Source: Tritrichomonas musculus
Taxonomy: Eukaryota > Parabasalia > Tritrichomonadida > Tritrichomonadidae
Direction: 5' to 3'
DNA: 64,000 bases
NCBI GenBank assembly: GCA_039105265.1
Contig: JAPFFF010000037.1
Coordinates: 496,001-560,000, forward strand
Below are positions 27,601 to 35,869 of the stretch, one piece after another (positions within the stretch are counted from its first letter, which is position 1; each line of letters starts with the position of its first letter). Below the pieces are notes generated by a model that saw nothing but the letters and a program-made list of their open reading frames with translations, was not told the origin of the DNA and made no database searches. Position numbers and translations under genes: made by a program.

Positions 27601-30257
27601 TTGAACAGATATACCTCGATCTGACATTGCCTGGCCAAGAGCTCGTCAACAGACTATCCTTCACGTTCGATGACGAAGGTGGAGTTCATCGAGCAAGCAC
27701 CAACGACAACGGATACGCTGACATAAAGGGTGCTTTGGATACAGTCGATAGGGTTGGTTACGCATGGAGTATGCGATCGAAGAATGACTCCGGCAGAGAT
27801 ATCACTCTCTATCTCCGTCACGACTACACAGACCCGATAGATGAAGTCAACTGGGACCCATCGACGAACGCATTTGAGTACATCATCAAGCAACAGTTCT
27901 ATGAGGTATCCCCAAATCCGAACGCGGCTACTACCCTGTACACGGACTTTAACATTACGTCCTCGAAGATCATCACCGCTGACAACATCACTACCATGAG
28001 ATCCGATTTGAACCTAGTAACGAACAACGTTGATGTAGTCACCTACGATGTCAAGGAGGTGAAGAGCAAGGTCGATGCCCTCAGTTCGGAGATGGTTGAT
28101 CAGCAAGCCAAGACGAAGTACCTCGAGAAAGAGGTCGATAAGATCGATATGAAAGCGAATGTCGGTATCGCACTAGGTGTTGCGGGATGCGTGTTGGGTG
28201 CAACTGGGATAGGTGTCGCTGGAAAGGCCCTGTCATTCGCGTCGAAAGGAGTGGCTAGAGAGTTGGTGAATACGGTTACGAAGGTTACTGACGTCGGAGC
28301 TGACGTAGTTGAAGACATGGCTGGAGCCCTTACTGATGAGTTGCCGGACATAGGTGCTGACGTGTTCTTCGGGGACATGATGTCCATGCCGGTTGGAAGG
28401 GCAGCTACTACGGAGATGTCGAACGCGGATAGACTCAACAAGATCGTCGAATGGTGTGATGCTGAGTACGTACCTATAACCGAGATGTCGTTCACGGATA
28501 AACTAGATGATCCATCTAAGGTGGCTATGACACTGACATCGACGATGGATGTCTGCAAACGATTCCGCCACACGATGAAGCCGATGATCAAGACACTAGC
28601 GACTGCGGTTGAAGATACCATCCATGAGAGTGAGTTGGTTCGCGATGACGTCATCGATGTTGTCGGTAAGATAGATCCAATTCAACTCATTGCTGAAGAC
28701 ACGATTACAGATGGATCGATCAAAGCTAGACTGCTGGTGAGGAAGATAAGCGAATACAACGACGTCGATTACGAAGAGAACGTGGTTACTATCAAGATCG
28801 TCAACGGTGCTATCTCTCAGTATACTGGCACGGACACATTCCCGACAGCGTCGATGAATGGTAAGGTAATTACGATCGGGAACCCGCTCAACGTTCAAGT
28901 CATGAGTATTACGATCAAGGAGAACACTGCTGTCAGACATTTGAGCTTCACTACTAACGACATTGCGTATAGGTGTGATGTTGACGCGATACAGAAGAAG
29001 ATAGATTCCCTACACGATCAACTCGAACAGAATGATAGATCACTGACAACCACGTTGAATGAGTTCCCGACTGTCGACGAGGTTAACACGGCGTTGGATA
29101 AGGTAGCGACGAAGACCATGGTGAATGATCTCCAGCAGTATCTCGAAGCCAATTACATGTCAATGGATCAAGTCGAAGCTGGGTACTACGACAAGATGGA
29201 CTGTGATAACAAGTTCGCGTTGAAGACATCGTTGGGTGACTATGTCCTGAAGACAGATATGCCAGACGATTATGCTACGCTGGGCGATCTCGATGGATAT
29301 GCACGTAAAGATGAGATACCAACGGACTATGTTAAGGCGGCTACCCTAGATGACTACATGCTGAAGAGTGAGCTACCAAATAATGATATCTCATTAGGTT
29401 CGTACCGGAAGCTAGACAACATATTGGTTTACTCGGAGATGACAGTCGAATCGTTGACTACTGGTTCTGGATACGAATACGCGAAGGTAACTCCAACGAC
29501 TGGTAATCCAAATGGTATTCACTTCATTGGTAGATACATCGATGCTGAAACGAATGAAACGGTTAAGTTCGACATCATCTGGAAGACATCATCTGATCAG
29601 GGTATCACGAAGAATTACTATCTGAATGGTAATTTCAATGGGGTTCGTCTTCAGTACAATATAAACACTGGCTACGTATATGCTAGACATTACTCGAACA
29701 ATGGCATGCGGGAATGTTCATTGACGCTCACTCATGCGTATATACCATCTGATTCACTCATGTTGAAGAGTGAGATGCCAGATGATTATGCTACTATGGA
29801 CGATCTCGATGGATATGTCCTGAAGAGTGAGTACGATACGTTGAAATCGAAGTTGGATTCGTTGGAGTCAAAGTTGGTTGCATTAACGAATAAATTAACA
29901 CGAATCAAGTACACATTCAGTGTAGCGAATAGTAATAGACTTCGTTATCAATTCGAGAACCAACTTAACGAATATGATGGAACACTCTATTTAACGTATC
30001 GTGAAACCAGAGACAACGTTGTCAGCGAAAAAGAGATCAAAATCGGCATATCATTCAACGATAATAATTCACCTAAGTTTGAATATCAATGTGAACCAAC
30101 TTCGATCTGGTTGAACAATATTGAATTTCCGTTAAGTGGTAGCAATTTCGTGATCAATGCGACAGTTAATTACATATTGGTTAACTCGGCATTCTTTACA
30201 TCAAATGGTATCTTAGCTGCAGATAACGCCAAGAACGAGATACACTCATTGATCTGA
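24681..30257 (+). CDS. Giant fibre-like structural protein of the Polinton
   Basis: About 1,860 residues; the first ATG of the frame is 24681 and the exact start is uncertain. Counting from 24633: an Asp/Gly-rich N-terminus; a beta-rich region with repeated NDQLRF/ALRFND units (~300-450); module A (DWCSS...SVCKTFRDTVK, ~550-630); the WDG module shared with the previous ORF (~790-1150); a Gly/Ala hydrophobic stretch GIALGVAGCVLGATGIGVAG (~1175); a second module A (EWCDA...DVCKRFRHTMK, ~1255-1335); shaft-like repeats DDYATLGDLDGYARKDEIP (~1515-1590) and again ~1700-1745; a coiled coil; and a beta-rich C-terminal knob. The shaft repeats resemble phage tail fibres. A cell-attachment spike is the best guess, with the hydrophobic stretch possibly membrane-active. 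It is by far the largest gene of the element. Confidence 0.65.
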   Translation: MVKALSTLSITGENMNINTYRTEDFTFPGMGGPDDDYPGGKPPISGKFLLDMDTSAAGQVLKRFIPTQTEIPAATASLTATDLVLNALNSLTQIGNATTTIIAGGLTLDRVPEMVEGVRTIIQSIHTITDSVRELRRRWREHRDNTIVDHTVENADSLELGETNEMELDDFESPVTRLTHETTTHAFGDHTLESLSDYTEEELLAMDGVDFHVQQIGNDLILITSVATGEVVYIRRRDHMQSITTPEHARFTNRRHIDTTSTWSFDGRTALEIERMLPLDRILFENTHDQLRFVRNSDTDTGVDWTEVRDSNGRTVAIIDVTMLTTTSVGSDGISIHSHDSSVNVNSDGIHVEDNTRELIANEYNVVVVNHELTPTTDAEVVIPGTTITLGDLEQMDWYQRHRLTNENPALRFNDCEDHTEVLYSNNVIGIIDRRNLNQVTINDNQITISNPDNQLTLTDHDIQWMRDHDQRSTLRGFISNINNRLEEIGMDVEWLLDHPSLTDRYVVCRGSRILVPIVDAVLYIPRAIHGANSAMQIRKASGYSVKGESNISLQPLIDWCSSTDPDISIPDESNEAISLNSCISVCKTFRDTVKGPLALLSYKIQEMESTQPGDSEFDTVPGYPSYYVKHNDITTYEPASTDSVLDPVIIMKISLPSALRSKLSETTSVFKVHLRSLLIMDWQGNILNDFIISYSNGKFICPELTHNKARDCYTYSTRERDDPEIMFDKDLNIEPYSWYLRGDITIHNLLNDDALVARKPVIKCDIIDAENALRLQKSDVYYFYRPTMIGYDEHVKYNDSDLEYECECYKMVYKIPETYDLPTNLTFKFTEYCFGNRWSLTWDGSKWIGDDIQGRFQSKIISRCQKRDPKPDNYGSRGCIIAVKRDTLNSRAIPDNSKGLAYSLLHSCMRDEGGVYEPYIKFKDGSVVKGSDYSLSIGFSTADSSVKMDGYDLASVSCTIGNYSTSKLKIGDVEQIYLDLTLPGQELVNRLSFTFDDEGGVHRASTNDNGYADIKGALDTVDRVGYAWSMRSKNDSGRDITLYLRHDYTDPIDEVNWDPSTNAFEYIIKQQFYEVSPNPNAATTLYTDFNITSSKIITADNITTMRSDLNLVTNNVDVVTYDVKEVKSKVDALSSEMVDQQAKTKYLEKEVDKIDMKANVGIALGVAGCVLGATGIGVAGKALSFASKGVARELVNTVTKVTDVGADVVEDMAGALTDELPDIGADVFFGDMMSMPVGRAATTEMSNADRLNKIVEWCDAEYVPITEMSFTDKLDDPSKVAMTLTSTMDVCKRFRHTMKPMIKTLATAVEDTIHESELVRDDVIDVVGKIDPIQLIAEDTITDGSIKARLLVRKISEYNDVDYEENVVTIKIVNGAISQYTGTDTFPTASMNGKVITIGNPLNVQVMSITIKENTAVRHLSFTTNDIAYRCDVDAIQKKIDSLHDQLEQNDRSLTTTLNEFPTVDEVNTALDKVATKTMVNDLQQYLEANYMSMDQVEAGYYDKMDCDNKFALKTSLGDYVLKTDMPDDYATLGDLDGYARKDEIPTDYVKAATLDDYMLKSELPNNDISLGSYRKLDNILVYSEMTVESLTTGSGYEYAKVTPTTGNPNGIHFIGRYIDAETNETVKFDIIWKTSSDQGITKNYYLNGNFNGVRLQYNINTGYVYARHYSNNGMRECSLTLTHAYIPSDSLMLKSEMPDDYATMDDLDGYVLKSEYDTLKSKLDSLESKLVALTNKLTRIKYTFSVANSNRLRYQFENQLNEYDGTLYLTYRETRDNVVSEKEIKIGISFNDNNSPKFEYQCEPTSIWLNNIEFPLSGSNFVINATVNYILVNSAFFTSNGILAADNAKNEIHSLI

Positions 30258-30282
30258 GCCCAAAAATGACGATACACTATTT

Positions 30283-30804
30283 TTAGACGACGACGTACTT
30301 CAGACATAAGTGATATACATTGACGAGGTCGTTGAACTCTTTGTTGTAGACTTGTTTGAAGTCGGTGACTATCTCTCCGGACTCAGTTACGATCTTAATG
30401 GCATCGACCTTCTGTATCGGTGATACCTTAGCGACGCAACATCCAGGGTTGTCATCAGTGTAGATCTCGACGTTGCCGCCTGTAACCGATTTGATGATTG
30501 AGGCGAGGTCTTGGATAGGTACGATGATGGTACGTTTGCTGACGAGGTTACTGATGAGGGCTTTGTCTTGATCGAGTAGTATCTTCGCGTAGGTCTCGAG
30601 AATGAGTGATCGGACGTCGGTGTTGACAACGGGTTCTTCTGGCGCGATCGGTAGTTCACGGGTGATAACGATGTCTTCCTTCCCGTCGTCGCGCTTGTTG
30701 ATGAAGATGTTGTTATTGATGTTGTTATTCGACTGTGATGCCGATGTCGGTTCAAGGGATACGTTCGCATTGACTCCAGTGTTGAGGTTCCTCTTCTTAA
30801 TCAT
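30283..30804 (-). CDS. Polinton unknown protein, 173 residues
   Basis: From ATG at 30804, preceded by ATTTTTATCCCCCAAAA, a variant of the element's T-tract start. The N-terminus is Asn/Ser-rich and disordered-looking; the C-terminal ~110 residues (VRSLILETYAKILLDQDKALI...VYHLCLKYVVV) are helical then beta-rich with a CC pair. No family recognised. It is the last gene of the leftward virion block, converging with the fibre gene 25 bases away, so a virion or assembly role is possible. Confidence 0.55.
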   Translation of the reverse strand: MIKKRNLNTGVNANVSLEPTSASQSNNNINNNIFINKRDDGKEDIVITRELPIAPEEPVVNTDVRSLILETYAKILLDQDKALISNLVSKRTIIVPIQDLASIIKSVTGGNVEIYTDDNPGCCVAKVSPIQKVDAIKIVTESGEIVTDFKQVYNKEFNDLVNVYHLCLKYVVV

Positions 30805-30872
30805 TTTTGGGGGATAAAAATGAGATGAAACCGCTGATCAATACCCAAAGGGATAGAGATTTGCATAGCAAA

Positions 30873-31028
30873 TCAATAGGAGTTCACGTCGTCTTTGAAC
30901 ACCACTAACTGCTTAGCGTTGACGCGTCTCGATGACTGAGAAAGGTTCTCTTTGGTATGTGTCGGTGGATGAACACATTTAGGTTGGGTTATAGGAGGAT
31001 TCGGTGTTGTGTGTTGCTTATGAGACAT
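30873..31028 (-). CDS. Polinton small Pro/Thr-rich ORF, 51 residues
   Basis: Minus-strand ATG at 31028, stop at 30873. The product MSHKQHTTPNPPITQPK... is rich in Pro, Thr and His, then basic (SSRRVNAKQLVVFKDD). TCAAGTG lies just before the ATG. It fills the gap between the major capsid gene and the 173-residue gene. There is no family; it could be a minor structural peptide or a chance frame. Confidence 0.35.
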   Translation of the reverse strand: MSHKQHTTPNPPITQPKCVHPPTHTKENLSQSSRRVNAKQLVVFKDDVNSY

Positions 31029-31068
31029 CACTTGAACTGACCTGCTCGACATTTCAGGGTCGATAAAC

Positions 31069-32646
31069 TTACCTACTCGTAATGTCGTAGGACCCTATCT
31101 CAACGACGGGTGGCATACCATTAGGCTGTACATGAATGGATATGACGGTGTCTTGAAGCAAGCCCATGATAGGTGGGGTCGTGACGTTAGTGGTATACCA
31201 ATTACCACCTATAGGTATATCGCATACGATTTCGTAAGTGATTGGGGTGTTTGATGTCTGTCCCTGTTGGAATGTGTTATCGGTCTCTGTTGGAAGTCCG
31301 ATGAAGAAGGATGTCTTATCATGACTGACCCTACCGAGGGATGGCCGACAGTCTTCTGTGTTGGTTAGTGACTGAACGACCTCTTTGTTGAACCCTGTTT
31401 GTTCTCCATTGACGTTCATAGCATTCTGACACAACTCGATGAACATGGGATCTGAACCATTTGTCGCGAATGGGATGGTTGGGACGACTCCGTAACCGCC
31501 GCATCTCAACTGGAAGTTGGTGAACAACGGGTTCTTGAATACGGTGTGATGGTTGGCTGTTAAGGGGAATAGGAAGAAGATGGAGTCGACGAATCGGGGA
31601 GTGATTGTCTGTGTCGTAGATCCGTGTCCGGCACCTATTGTCTTACTCATCGATGTGAATGTCAGAATCTGAGTGGGGAAGATGAGTTCTTGTTGGGTAT
31701 ATCGTTGAACGAGTGCTTGATAGATATCTCCGTCAATACCGAAGTTAGGGATAACGCTGTAGCAGTCATGTATCTCGAAATTGCGTCTAACGGTAAGGGT
31801 ACGGGCTCCAGCCCTAATGATGTTACCGCCGGCATCGGTAATCCATATAGTTGATTGTGTACCGATTTGAACGAACTCGTTACTGATTGGAGCAAGCGTA
31901 TATACACAATGAGCTGGGTCGTGGATCGCATCGTCAGACAGTCCACATGGACAGTATACGAGACCTTGGGTGCCGAACATGATCTTGAGTTCGAGCTTAC
32001 CCGCGAACGATGGTAAGTACTTGATGTTACTGAGGGGTAGGAATCGGCGGAGATCGATCTTCAACGGAATAGTGATATTAGGGTAAGCAGTTTGGGCGTT
32101 AACCAGATTGATGAAGAACCCGCATCGAGCTTGATCGAATTTGTGCTTAAAGATGTCTTTATGACGAACCTTGGAGTAAACGTCACCTCGTTTAGATGCT
32201 TCGTTGGCGCCGCATGCTGTTAGGAATGATTCTTCAGGGCCGAAGTTCTGGGTATAGATAGAGATACCGTTCGCTAAGATCTCATACTTCTCGACAGCAT
32301 CCATGGCGTCTTTGAACCCAACCCATAGTCCATTAAAGTCATGACCGTTTATGGCGTTTAATGCGGTTGTTGGTCCAGCATCTAAGTCGACATCGATCTT
32401 CATGTTGGCTTTGATGAAACCGTTATAGATGTCGGCGGTGTTATCACAAGTAGGGCTGATGATGAATGTCGTGAACGAACCTGCATGAATGGGTGCTGAA
32501 GGACTGTATGATGCTTGGGCGTCGATAACGTACTTCTTGTTAGTATCGGACATGGCAATAGCATTATCGACTATATCGAAATAGCTGGCTACCTGGGTAT
32601 TGACCTCAGCTGATGTCTTGTGGAAGACTTCGTTGTTGAACGTCAT
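31069..32646 (-). CDS. Polinton major capsid protein (double jelly-roll type)
   Basis: 525 residues from ATG at 32646, directly after the promoter-like TTTTTCTTTCACCTTAA. Beta-rich, no signal or membrane segments. The central block IPLKIDLRRFLPLSNIKYLPSFAG followed by LELKIMFG is the typical link region of Polinton double-jelly-roll capsid proteins (PLxxLxxFF...LP...l.i.l.f pattern). The second half holds RNFEIHDCYSVIPNF and SIFFLFPLTANHH, again consistent. Length is within the usual 450-600. It forms the icosahedral shell; its presence marks the element as virus-like. Confidence 0.8.
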   Translation of the reverse strand: MTFNNEVFHKTSAEVNTQVASYFDIVDNAIAMSDTNKKYVIDAQASYSPSAPIHAGSFTTFIISPTCDNTADIYNGFIKANMKIDVDLDAGPTTALNAINGHDFNGLWVGFKDAMDAVEKYEILANGISIYTQNFGPEESFLTACGANEASKRGDVYSKVRHKDIFKHKFDQARCGFFINLVNAQTAYPNITIPLKIDLRRFLPLSNIKYLPSFAGKLELKIMFGTQGLVYCPCGLSDDAIHDPAHCVYTLAPISNEFVQIGTQSTIWITDAGGNIIRAGARTLTVRRNFEIHDCYSVIPNFGIDGDIYQALVQRYTQQELIFPTQILTFTSMSKTIGAGHGSTTQTITPRFVDSIFFLFPLTANHHTVFKNPLFTNFQLRCGGYGVVPTIPFATNGSDPMFIELCQNAMNVNGEQTGFNKEVVQSLTNTEDCRPSLGRVSHDKTSFFIGLPTETDNTFQQGQTSNTPITYEIVCDIPIGGNWYTTNVTTPPIMGLLQDTVISIHVQPNGMPPVVEIGSYDITSR

Positions 32647-32655
32647 TTAAGGTGA
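32647..32655 (-). promoter_or_regulatory. Polinton core promoter of the capsid gene
   Basis: Minus strand: TTATTTTTCTTTCACCTTAA abuts the capsid ATG, nearly the same as the bZIP-like gene's upstream sequence (TATTTTTCTTTCACATTAA). Confidence 0.55.
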
Positions 32656-32692
32656 AAGAAAAATAAGGGGGTCGTTGATGGCGGATTCACGT

Positions 32693-33244
32693 TCAACGTC
32701 GTATACGAGATCGAAATAGGGGTTGTTCATTGACGGGCTCTGGCTCTGGTTCAACTGGTTCGGGTTCATTCTCGGGGAACATGTCTGGGACGTATCGACT
32801 ACGTATACGGGACTTCGATAACTCTTTGTTGACGACGTGCTTGATGTACTGTTTCTGCTCTTTCTTGAAGCGATCGTTGCGGAGCTCTTCACCGAGGTTA
32901 CGTAACTGCTCGAGTATCTCGAGATTAATTGTCGAGTCTCGAGGGACTGTGCTTCGCGATCGAGGTTTCGTTGCGACTGGAGGCTCGTTTTCGGGTGATA
33001 TCTCGGCTGGACTAGTCTTAGTAGCGTTTTCGGGCTCGGGTTCATTCTTGGACTCAATTTCGGGTTCATTCTCGTCTGCTGGAATTCCCGTAGACCCATT
33101 TTCGGGCTCACTCTTCTCCCTTAACTTCACGATATACTTCCCTTCTTTCTTCGTCGGGAACACTTCGTAATCGGGGTCATCGATACCTTGTATCCATCGC
33201 TGGATGATCTGATTTCGTTTCACTCCGCGGACGTACTTACTCAT
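32693..33244 (-). CDS. Polinton Glu/Pro-rich protein, 183 residues
   Basis: From ATG at 33244. The N-terminal ~45 residues are folded-looking (KYVRGVKRNQIIQRWIQG). A long Glu/Pro/Asn region with repeated ENEPE units follows, then a helical basic segment (RNDRFKKEQKQYIKHVVNKELSKSRIRSR) and another EPEPE tract. No family is recognised. Overlapping frames on both strands look open only because of the low-complexity repeats. Possible roles are a scaffold or a DNA-compaction partner beside the capsid gene, as inference. The upstream sequence TTTTTGTCCAAACTAA matches the element's start pattern. Confidence 0.55.
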   Translation of the reverse strand: MSKYVRGVKRNQIIQRWIQGIDDPDYEVFPTKKEGKYIVKLREKSEPENGSTGIPADENEPEIESKNEPEPENATKTSPAEISPENEPPVATKPRSRSTVPRDSTINLEILEQLRNLGEELRNDRFKKEQKQYIKHVVNKELSKSRIRSRYVPDMFPENEPEPVEPEPEPVNEQPLFRSRIRR

Positions 33245-33278
33245 TTAGTTTGGACAAAAATATCCAACCGGTCAATAC

Positions 33279-33479
33279 TCACCTACGTTTGTTTTTGCGT
33301 GGTTTAGACTTCGATTTACGAGTTCTGGTATATGGCACCGTTACGTCGTGAGTGTTGGTATTACTATGGTATTGTACTGAAGTTGATCTCGGTCTAGTGA
33401 CTTCGTTATACATAGTGCCAGGACCAGATACGATAACGGAATTGCTTGAACGATATGCATTAGTGCGGGCTCCACTCAT
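33279..33479 (-). CDS. Polinton small basic protein, core-protein-like
   Basis: 66 residues from ATG at 33479. Ser/Thr/Asn-rich, ending in a strongly basic tail RTRKSKSKPRKNKRR. The tail resembles DNA-condensing core peptides of adenovirus-like particles. It lies between the membrane-active-type gene and the Glu/Pro-rich gene within the leftward virion block. Function is inferred from charge only. Confidence 0.5.
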   Translation of the reverse strand: MSGARTNAYRSSNSVIVSGPGTMYNEVTRPRSTSVQYHSNTNTHDVTVPYTRTRKSKSKPRKNKRR

Positions 33480-33489
33480 TTATGGGCCG

Positions 33490-33894
33490 TTAAAGACCTC
33501 TAAACGGAATCGCCTTAGTCGACTTCTTTCTGGAATCTGCTGCCGCTTGTGCTGTCGTCGATCCGCTTGGCTTCAATTCCCCGCGAGCGAACTGCTCACT
33601 GATCTTCACGATCTTATCCGTAACGGAACCTTTCGGCATGTGACTGAAGATGTTGGCACCTGCTGACGTGATAGCCCCTAATGTCGGATTGAATGCAGTC
33701 GCGAAAGGAGTGATCGCATGTAACATGGTACCGACGGCCTTAGGATTACTCATCGCGTAGTTCTTGGCGCCGATAAGCCCTTTCTTGGTAGCACTCCAGA
33801 CTCTATGAGCGACGTTCTTTGCACCGATAAGTCCTTGATGGACATCGTTCTTCAGGCGATTCCAACCGTTAGTGACGAAACTCTTGAACCCCAT
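33490..33894 (-). CDS. Polinton small amphipathic virion protein (pVI-like candidate)
   Basis: 134 residues from ATG at 33894, preceded by TTTTTGTTTCACATAAACC. The first 50 residues form amphipathic helices with a repeated GLIGAKN motif (twice). A Gly/Ala hydrophobic stretch TPFATAFNPTLGAITSAGAN and a basic C-terminus (DSRKKSTKAIPFRGL) follow. This layout recalls membrane-lytic internal virion proteins such as adenovirus pVI and the hydrophobic small proteins seen in other Polintons. No sequence family is claimed. It lies between the ATPase and the basic-protein gene. Confidence 0.5.
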   Translation of the reverse strand: MGFKSFVTNGWNRLKNDVHQGLIGAKNVAHRVWSATKKGLIGAKNYAMSNPKAVGTMLHAITPFATAFNPTLGAITSAGANIFSHMPKGSVTDKIVKISEQFARGELKPSGSTTAQAAADSRKKSTKAIPFRGL

Positions 33895-33923
33895 GGTTTA
33901 TGTGAAACAAAAATACATCGGGT

Positions 33924-34775
33924 TTACTCTTCGAAGTGTGCTTCGTTGGCAACGATGTTGATGATGAATCGGTCATGCTGGCCCTTATGGTTAAGGTATT
34001 CGGATGTCGTCGACTTGATATCGAGATTGTTTGGTGTCTGTTGAAGCATCGCTGTGAAGTCTTCTTTACTGAAACCGCTGTAACAGATGATGTCTGTGGC
34101 TAACCTCTTAACGTTGAGATGAACGAAGCGGAGCGTCTGAACAGCTATGATGCAGGTTAGGTTGAAGTGTCTCGTCTTGGTGAGTAGTCGACAGAGTTCG
34201 CTGTTACCGTTCTTGAGTAACGGAGATCCAGCAGCGTCATCGAGAACGAGCAACGTGTTGTAAGGGTACGAAGCGGTCTGATACTGAACGAGCTTACTCG
34301 CTATATAGGCGATTCTGTCTTCGATCTCGTTTAACGAATGCTTGGAGATGATTCTCGCCATCTCTTCATTCGCTTCGGTCATCTTAGATAGGACGTGCTT
34401 CACCATTGCATAGTATTTGAGTTTCCGTCTGAGATGTCGTTTGAGGTATGGAAGAAGGTCGTCTTCTTTGACGTACTCGATAGGGGTCTTCACGTTCTTG
34501 GATAACACTTCAGCGGTCTTATCGAGCTTCCCTGACGTCGAGCAGAAGATGATCTTACTGTAATAAGGTTTCTTGAATAGACGTTCCGTTATCATGATGT
34601 GACGCCATATCCAGAACGATTTACCTGCTCCCATCTTACCGATAAGGAAGTAGATACCGTTTGTCGAAAATGGGTATTCAGGAGCGAGGGGTTTAATCAA
34701 TGCCATCTCGATGTCCCGTTGGTTCTTCCGTAACGAATCTTCGATAAGCTCTTCAACCTTCTTGATCTCACTCAT
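33924..34775 (-). CDS. A32-like packaging ATPase of the Polinton
   Basis: 283 residues from ATG at 34775. FtsK/HerA-type ATPase: Walker A GKMGAGKS (~residues 46-53), Walker B LLVLDDAAG (~175), and downstream TKTRHFNLTCIIAVQTLRFV, matching the 'R-h-..-s-i-i-..-Q' sensor block of poxvirus A32 and Polinton ATPases. It drives DNA into the capsid. The start is 10 bases from the integrase stop, so the two are probably expressed in sequence. Confidence 0.9.
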   Translation of the reverse strand: MSEIKKVEELIEDSLRKNQRDIEMALIKPLAPEYPFSTNGIYFLIGKMGAGKSFWIWRHIMITERLFKKPYYSKIIFCSTSGKLDKTAEVLSKNVKTPIEYVKEDDLLPYLKRHLRRKLKYYAMVKHVLSKMTEANEEMARIISKHSLNEIEDRIAYIASKLVQYQTASYPYNTLLVLDDAAGSPLLKNGNSELCRLLTKTRHFNLTCIIAVQTLRFVHLNVKRLATDIICYSGFSKEDFTAMLQQTPNNLDIKSTTSEYLNHKGQHDRFIINIVANEAHFEE

Positions 34776-34785
34776 TTACGAGACG

Positions 34786-35859
34786 TTAAATGAACTTCCT
34801 TATCTGATCGGGAATCCGTTTTCGGTTAACCCAGTACTGACGCTCCATAGTCGATAATTTCGTTGGATGACCTTCCCGCATGTTCTTCGCTTTGATGGTG
34901 TCTGTCACGTCGGAATCCTCGTACGTAATCGTGTAGGTGTCTCGTTTCTGATTATACGATCGAATCTCCTTAACGATACCGCGTTTTCCGTTCTTAATGG
35001 TCGTCGCTAACGGAACGTTCTTAGCAGCCTTCACAAGCCTATATCCCGGTAGAGTATCCACGGAACCATCGCTAGAACGGATCACGAATTGATTGCCGCC
35101 TTTGGAGTCGACGATGTAGGACTGCTTAGATAGATTGGAACGGTGCTTCGTTAACGGACTCTTATCGAGAACTACCCTGACGAAGTCGCCAGGTTCGAAC
35201 TTGTATGGACTCTCCTGATGACTCATCTTATCGATATACTCCAACTCATCTTCTTCGGTAATGTCGTTAGGGGACTTGTAATCGAGAGATCGGTGAGGCA
35301 TGTCGTTATAGGACTCCACTAAGGATAGCACATCAGCGGAAGGTTCGTTAGCTTTCATGTCACGAATGGTCCTCATGAATCGATTGATGATACCGAGTTT
35401 GTTATGGTCATTATCCGTTGTGGTTGTATAGACGATGTCGTGTTCTCTCATGAAGTCGAGGACGGATTTCGATAAATAGGCCGTATCTTCATCGGATTCA
35501 ATGGACTTGCATTCGGGTTCTACCTTAATGAACTCGTTTAACGATCTCAGCACTTCCTTGGCTCCCTTACCGTTCATCTCATACGCGTAAGCCTTTCGGG
35601 TATTGATGTTGATGAGCATCAAGTAATTGGGGTTGTCAATGAATGTATCCATCTGGAAGCCATGCCGGATCTTCGAATAGATGTGCATGAATTTGGGAGC
35701 TGGAACGTGCTGATCGTGAACGACTCTGTTACTCAGAAACTCCTTAGCTTCATCATCAGTAAAGCCATACCTATTAGCGATTCTCTTGAACTTAGATATC
35801 GTATTGGTCGGGTACTTGGTATACACTTCATCAATGGTCTTGAACTTGATGCGGCTCAT
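34786..35859 (-). CDS. Retroviral-type integrase of the Polinton
   Basis: 357 residues from ATG at 35859. An N-terminal helical part is followed by an rve-type catalytic core (FQMDTFIDNPNYLMLININTRKAYAYEM, ~70-100; then ESDEDTAYLSK and GIINRFMRTIRD, ~140-185), YNDMPHRSLDYKSPNDI (typical 'YN-..-H-sl...sP-..-' block) and a C-terminal SH3/chromo-like region (FEPGDFVRV, then the beta-rich IVKEIRSYNQKRDTYTITYED). It would join element ends to host DNA and create the short target duplication. It is the second gene from the right end. Confidence 0.88.
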   Translation of the reverse strand: MSRIKFKTIDEVYTKYPTNTISKFKRIANRYGFTDDEAKEFLSNRVVHDQHVPAPKFMHIYSKIRHGFQMDTFIDNPNYLMLININTRKAYAYEMNGKGAKEVLRSLNEFIKVEPECKSIESDEDTAYLSKSVLDFMREHDIVYTTTTDNDHNKLGIINRFMRTIRDMKANEPSADVLSLVESYNDMPHRSLDYKSPNDITEEDELEYIDKMSHQESPYKFEPGDFVRVVLDKSPLTKHRSNLSKQSYIVDSKGGNQFVIRSSDGSVDTLPGYRLVKAAKNVPLATTIKNGKRGIVKEIRSYNQKRDTYTITYEDSDVTDTIKAKNMREGHPTKLSTMERQYWVNRKRIPDQIRKFI

Positions 35860-35869
35860 TTACGATGGA

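Noticed and set aside
30387-30770. 127-codon frame opposite/overlapping the 173-residue gene
   Set aside because: Same strand, other frame; Ser/Thr/Arg-rich shadow.
32647-33111. 154-codon frame inside the Glu/Pro-rich Polinton gene
   Set aside because: Shadow frame of a low-complexity repeat; the 183-residue frame has the better start and composition.
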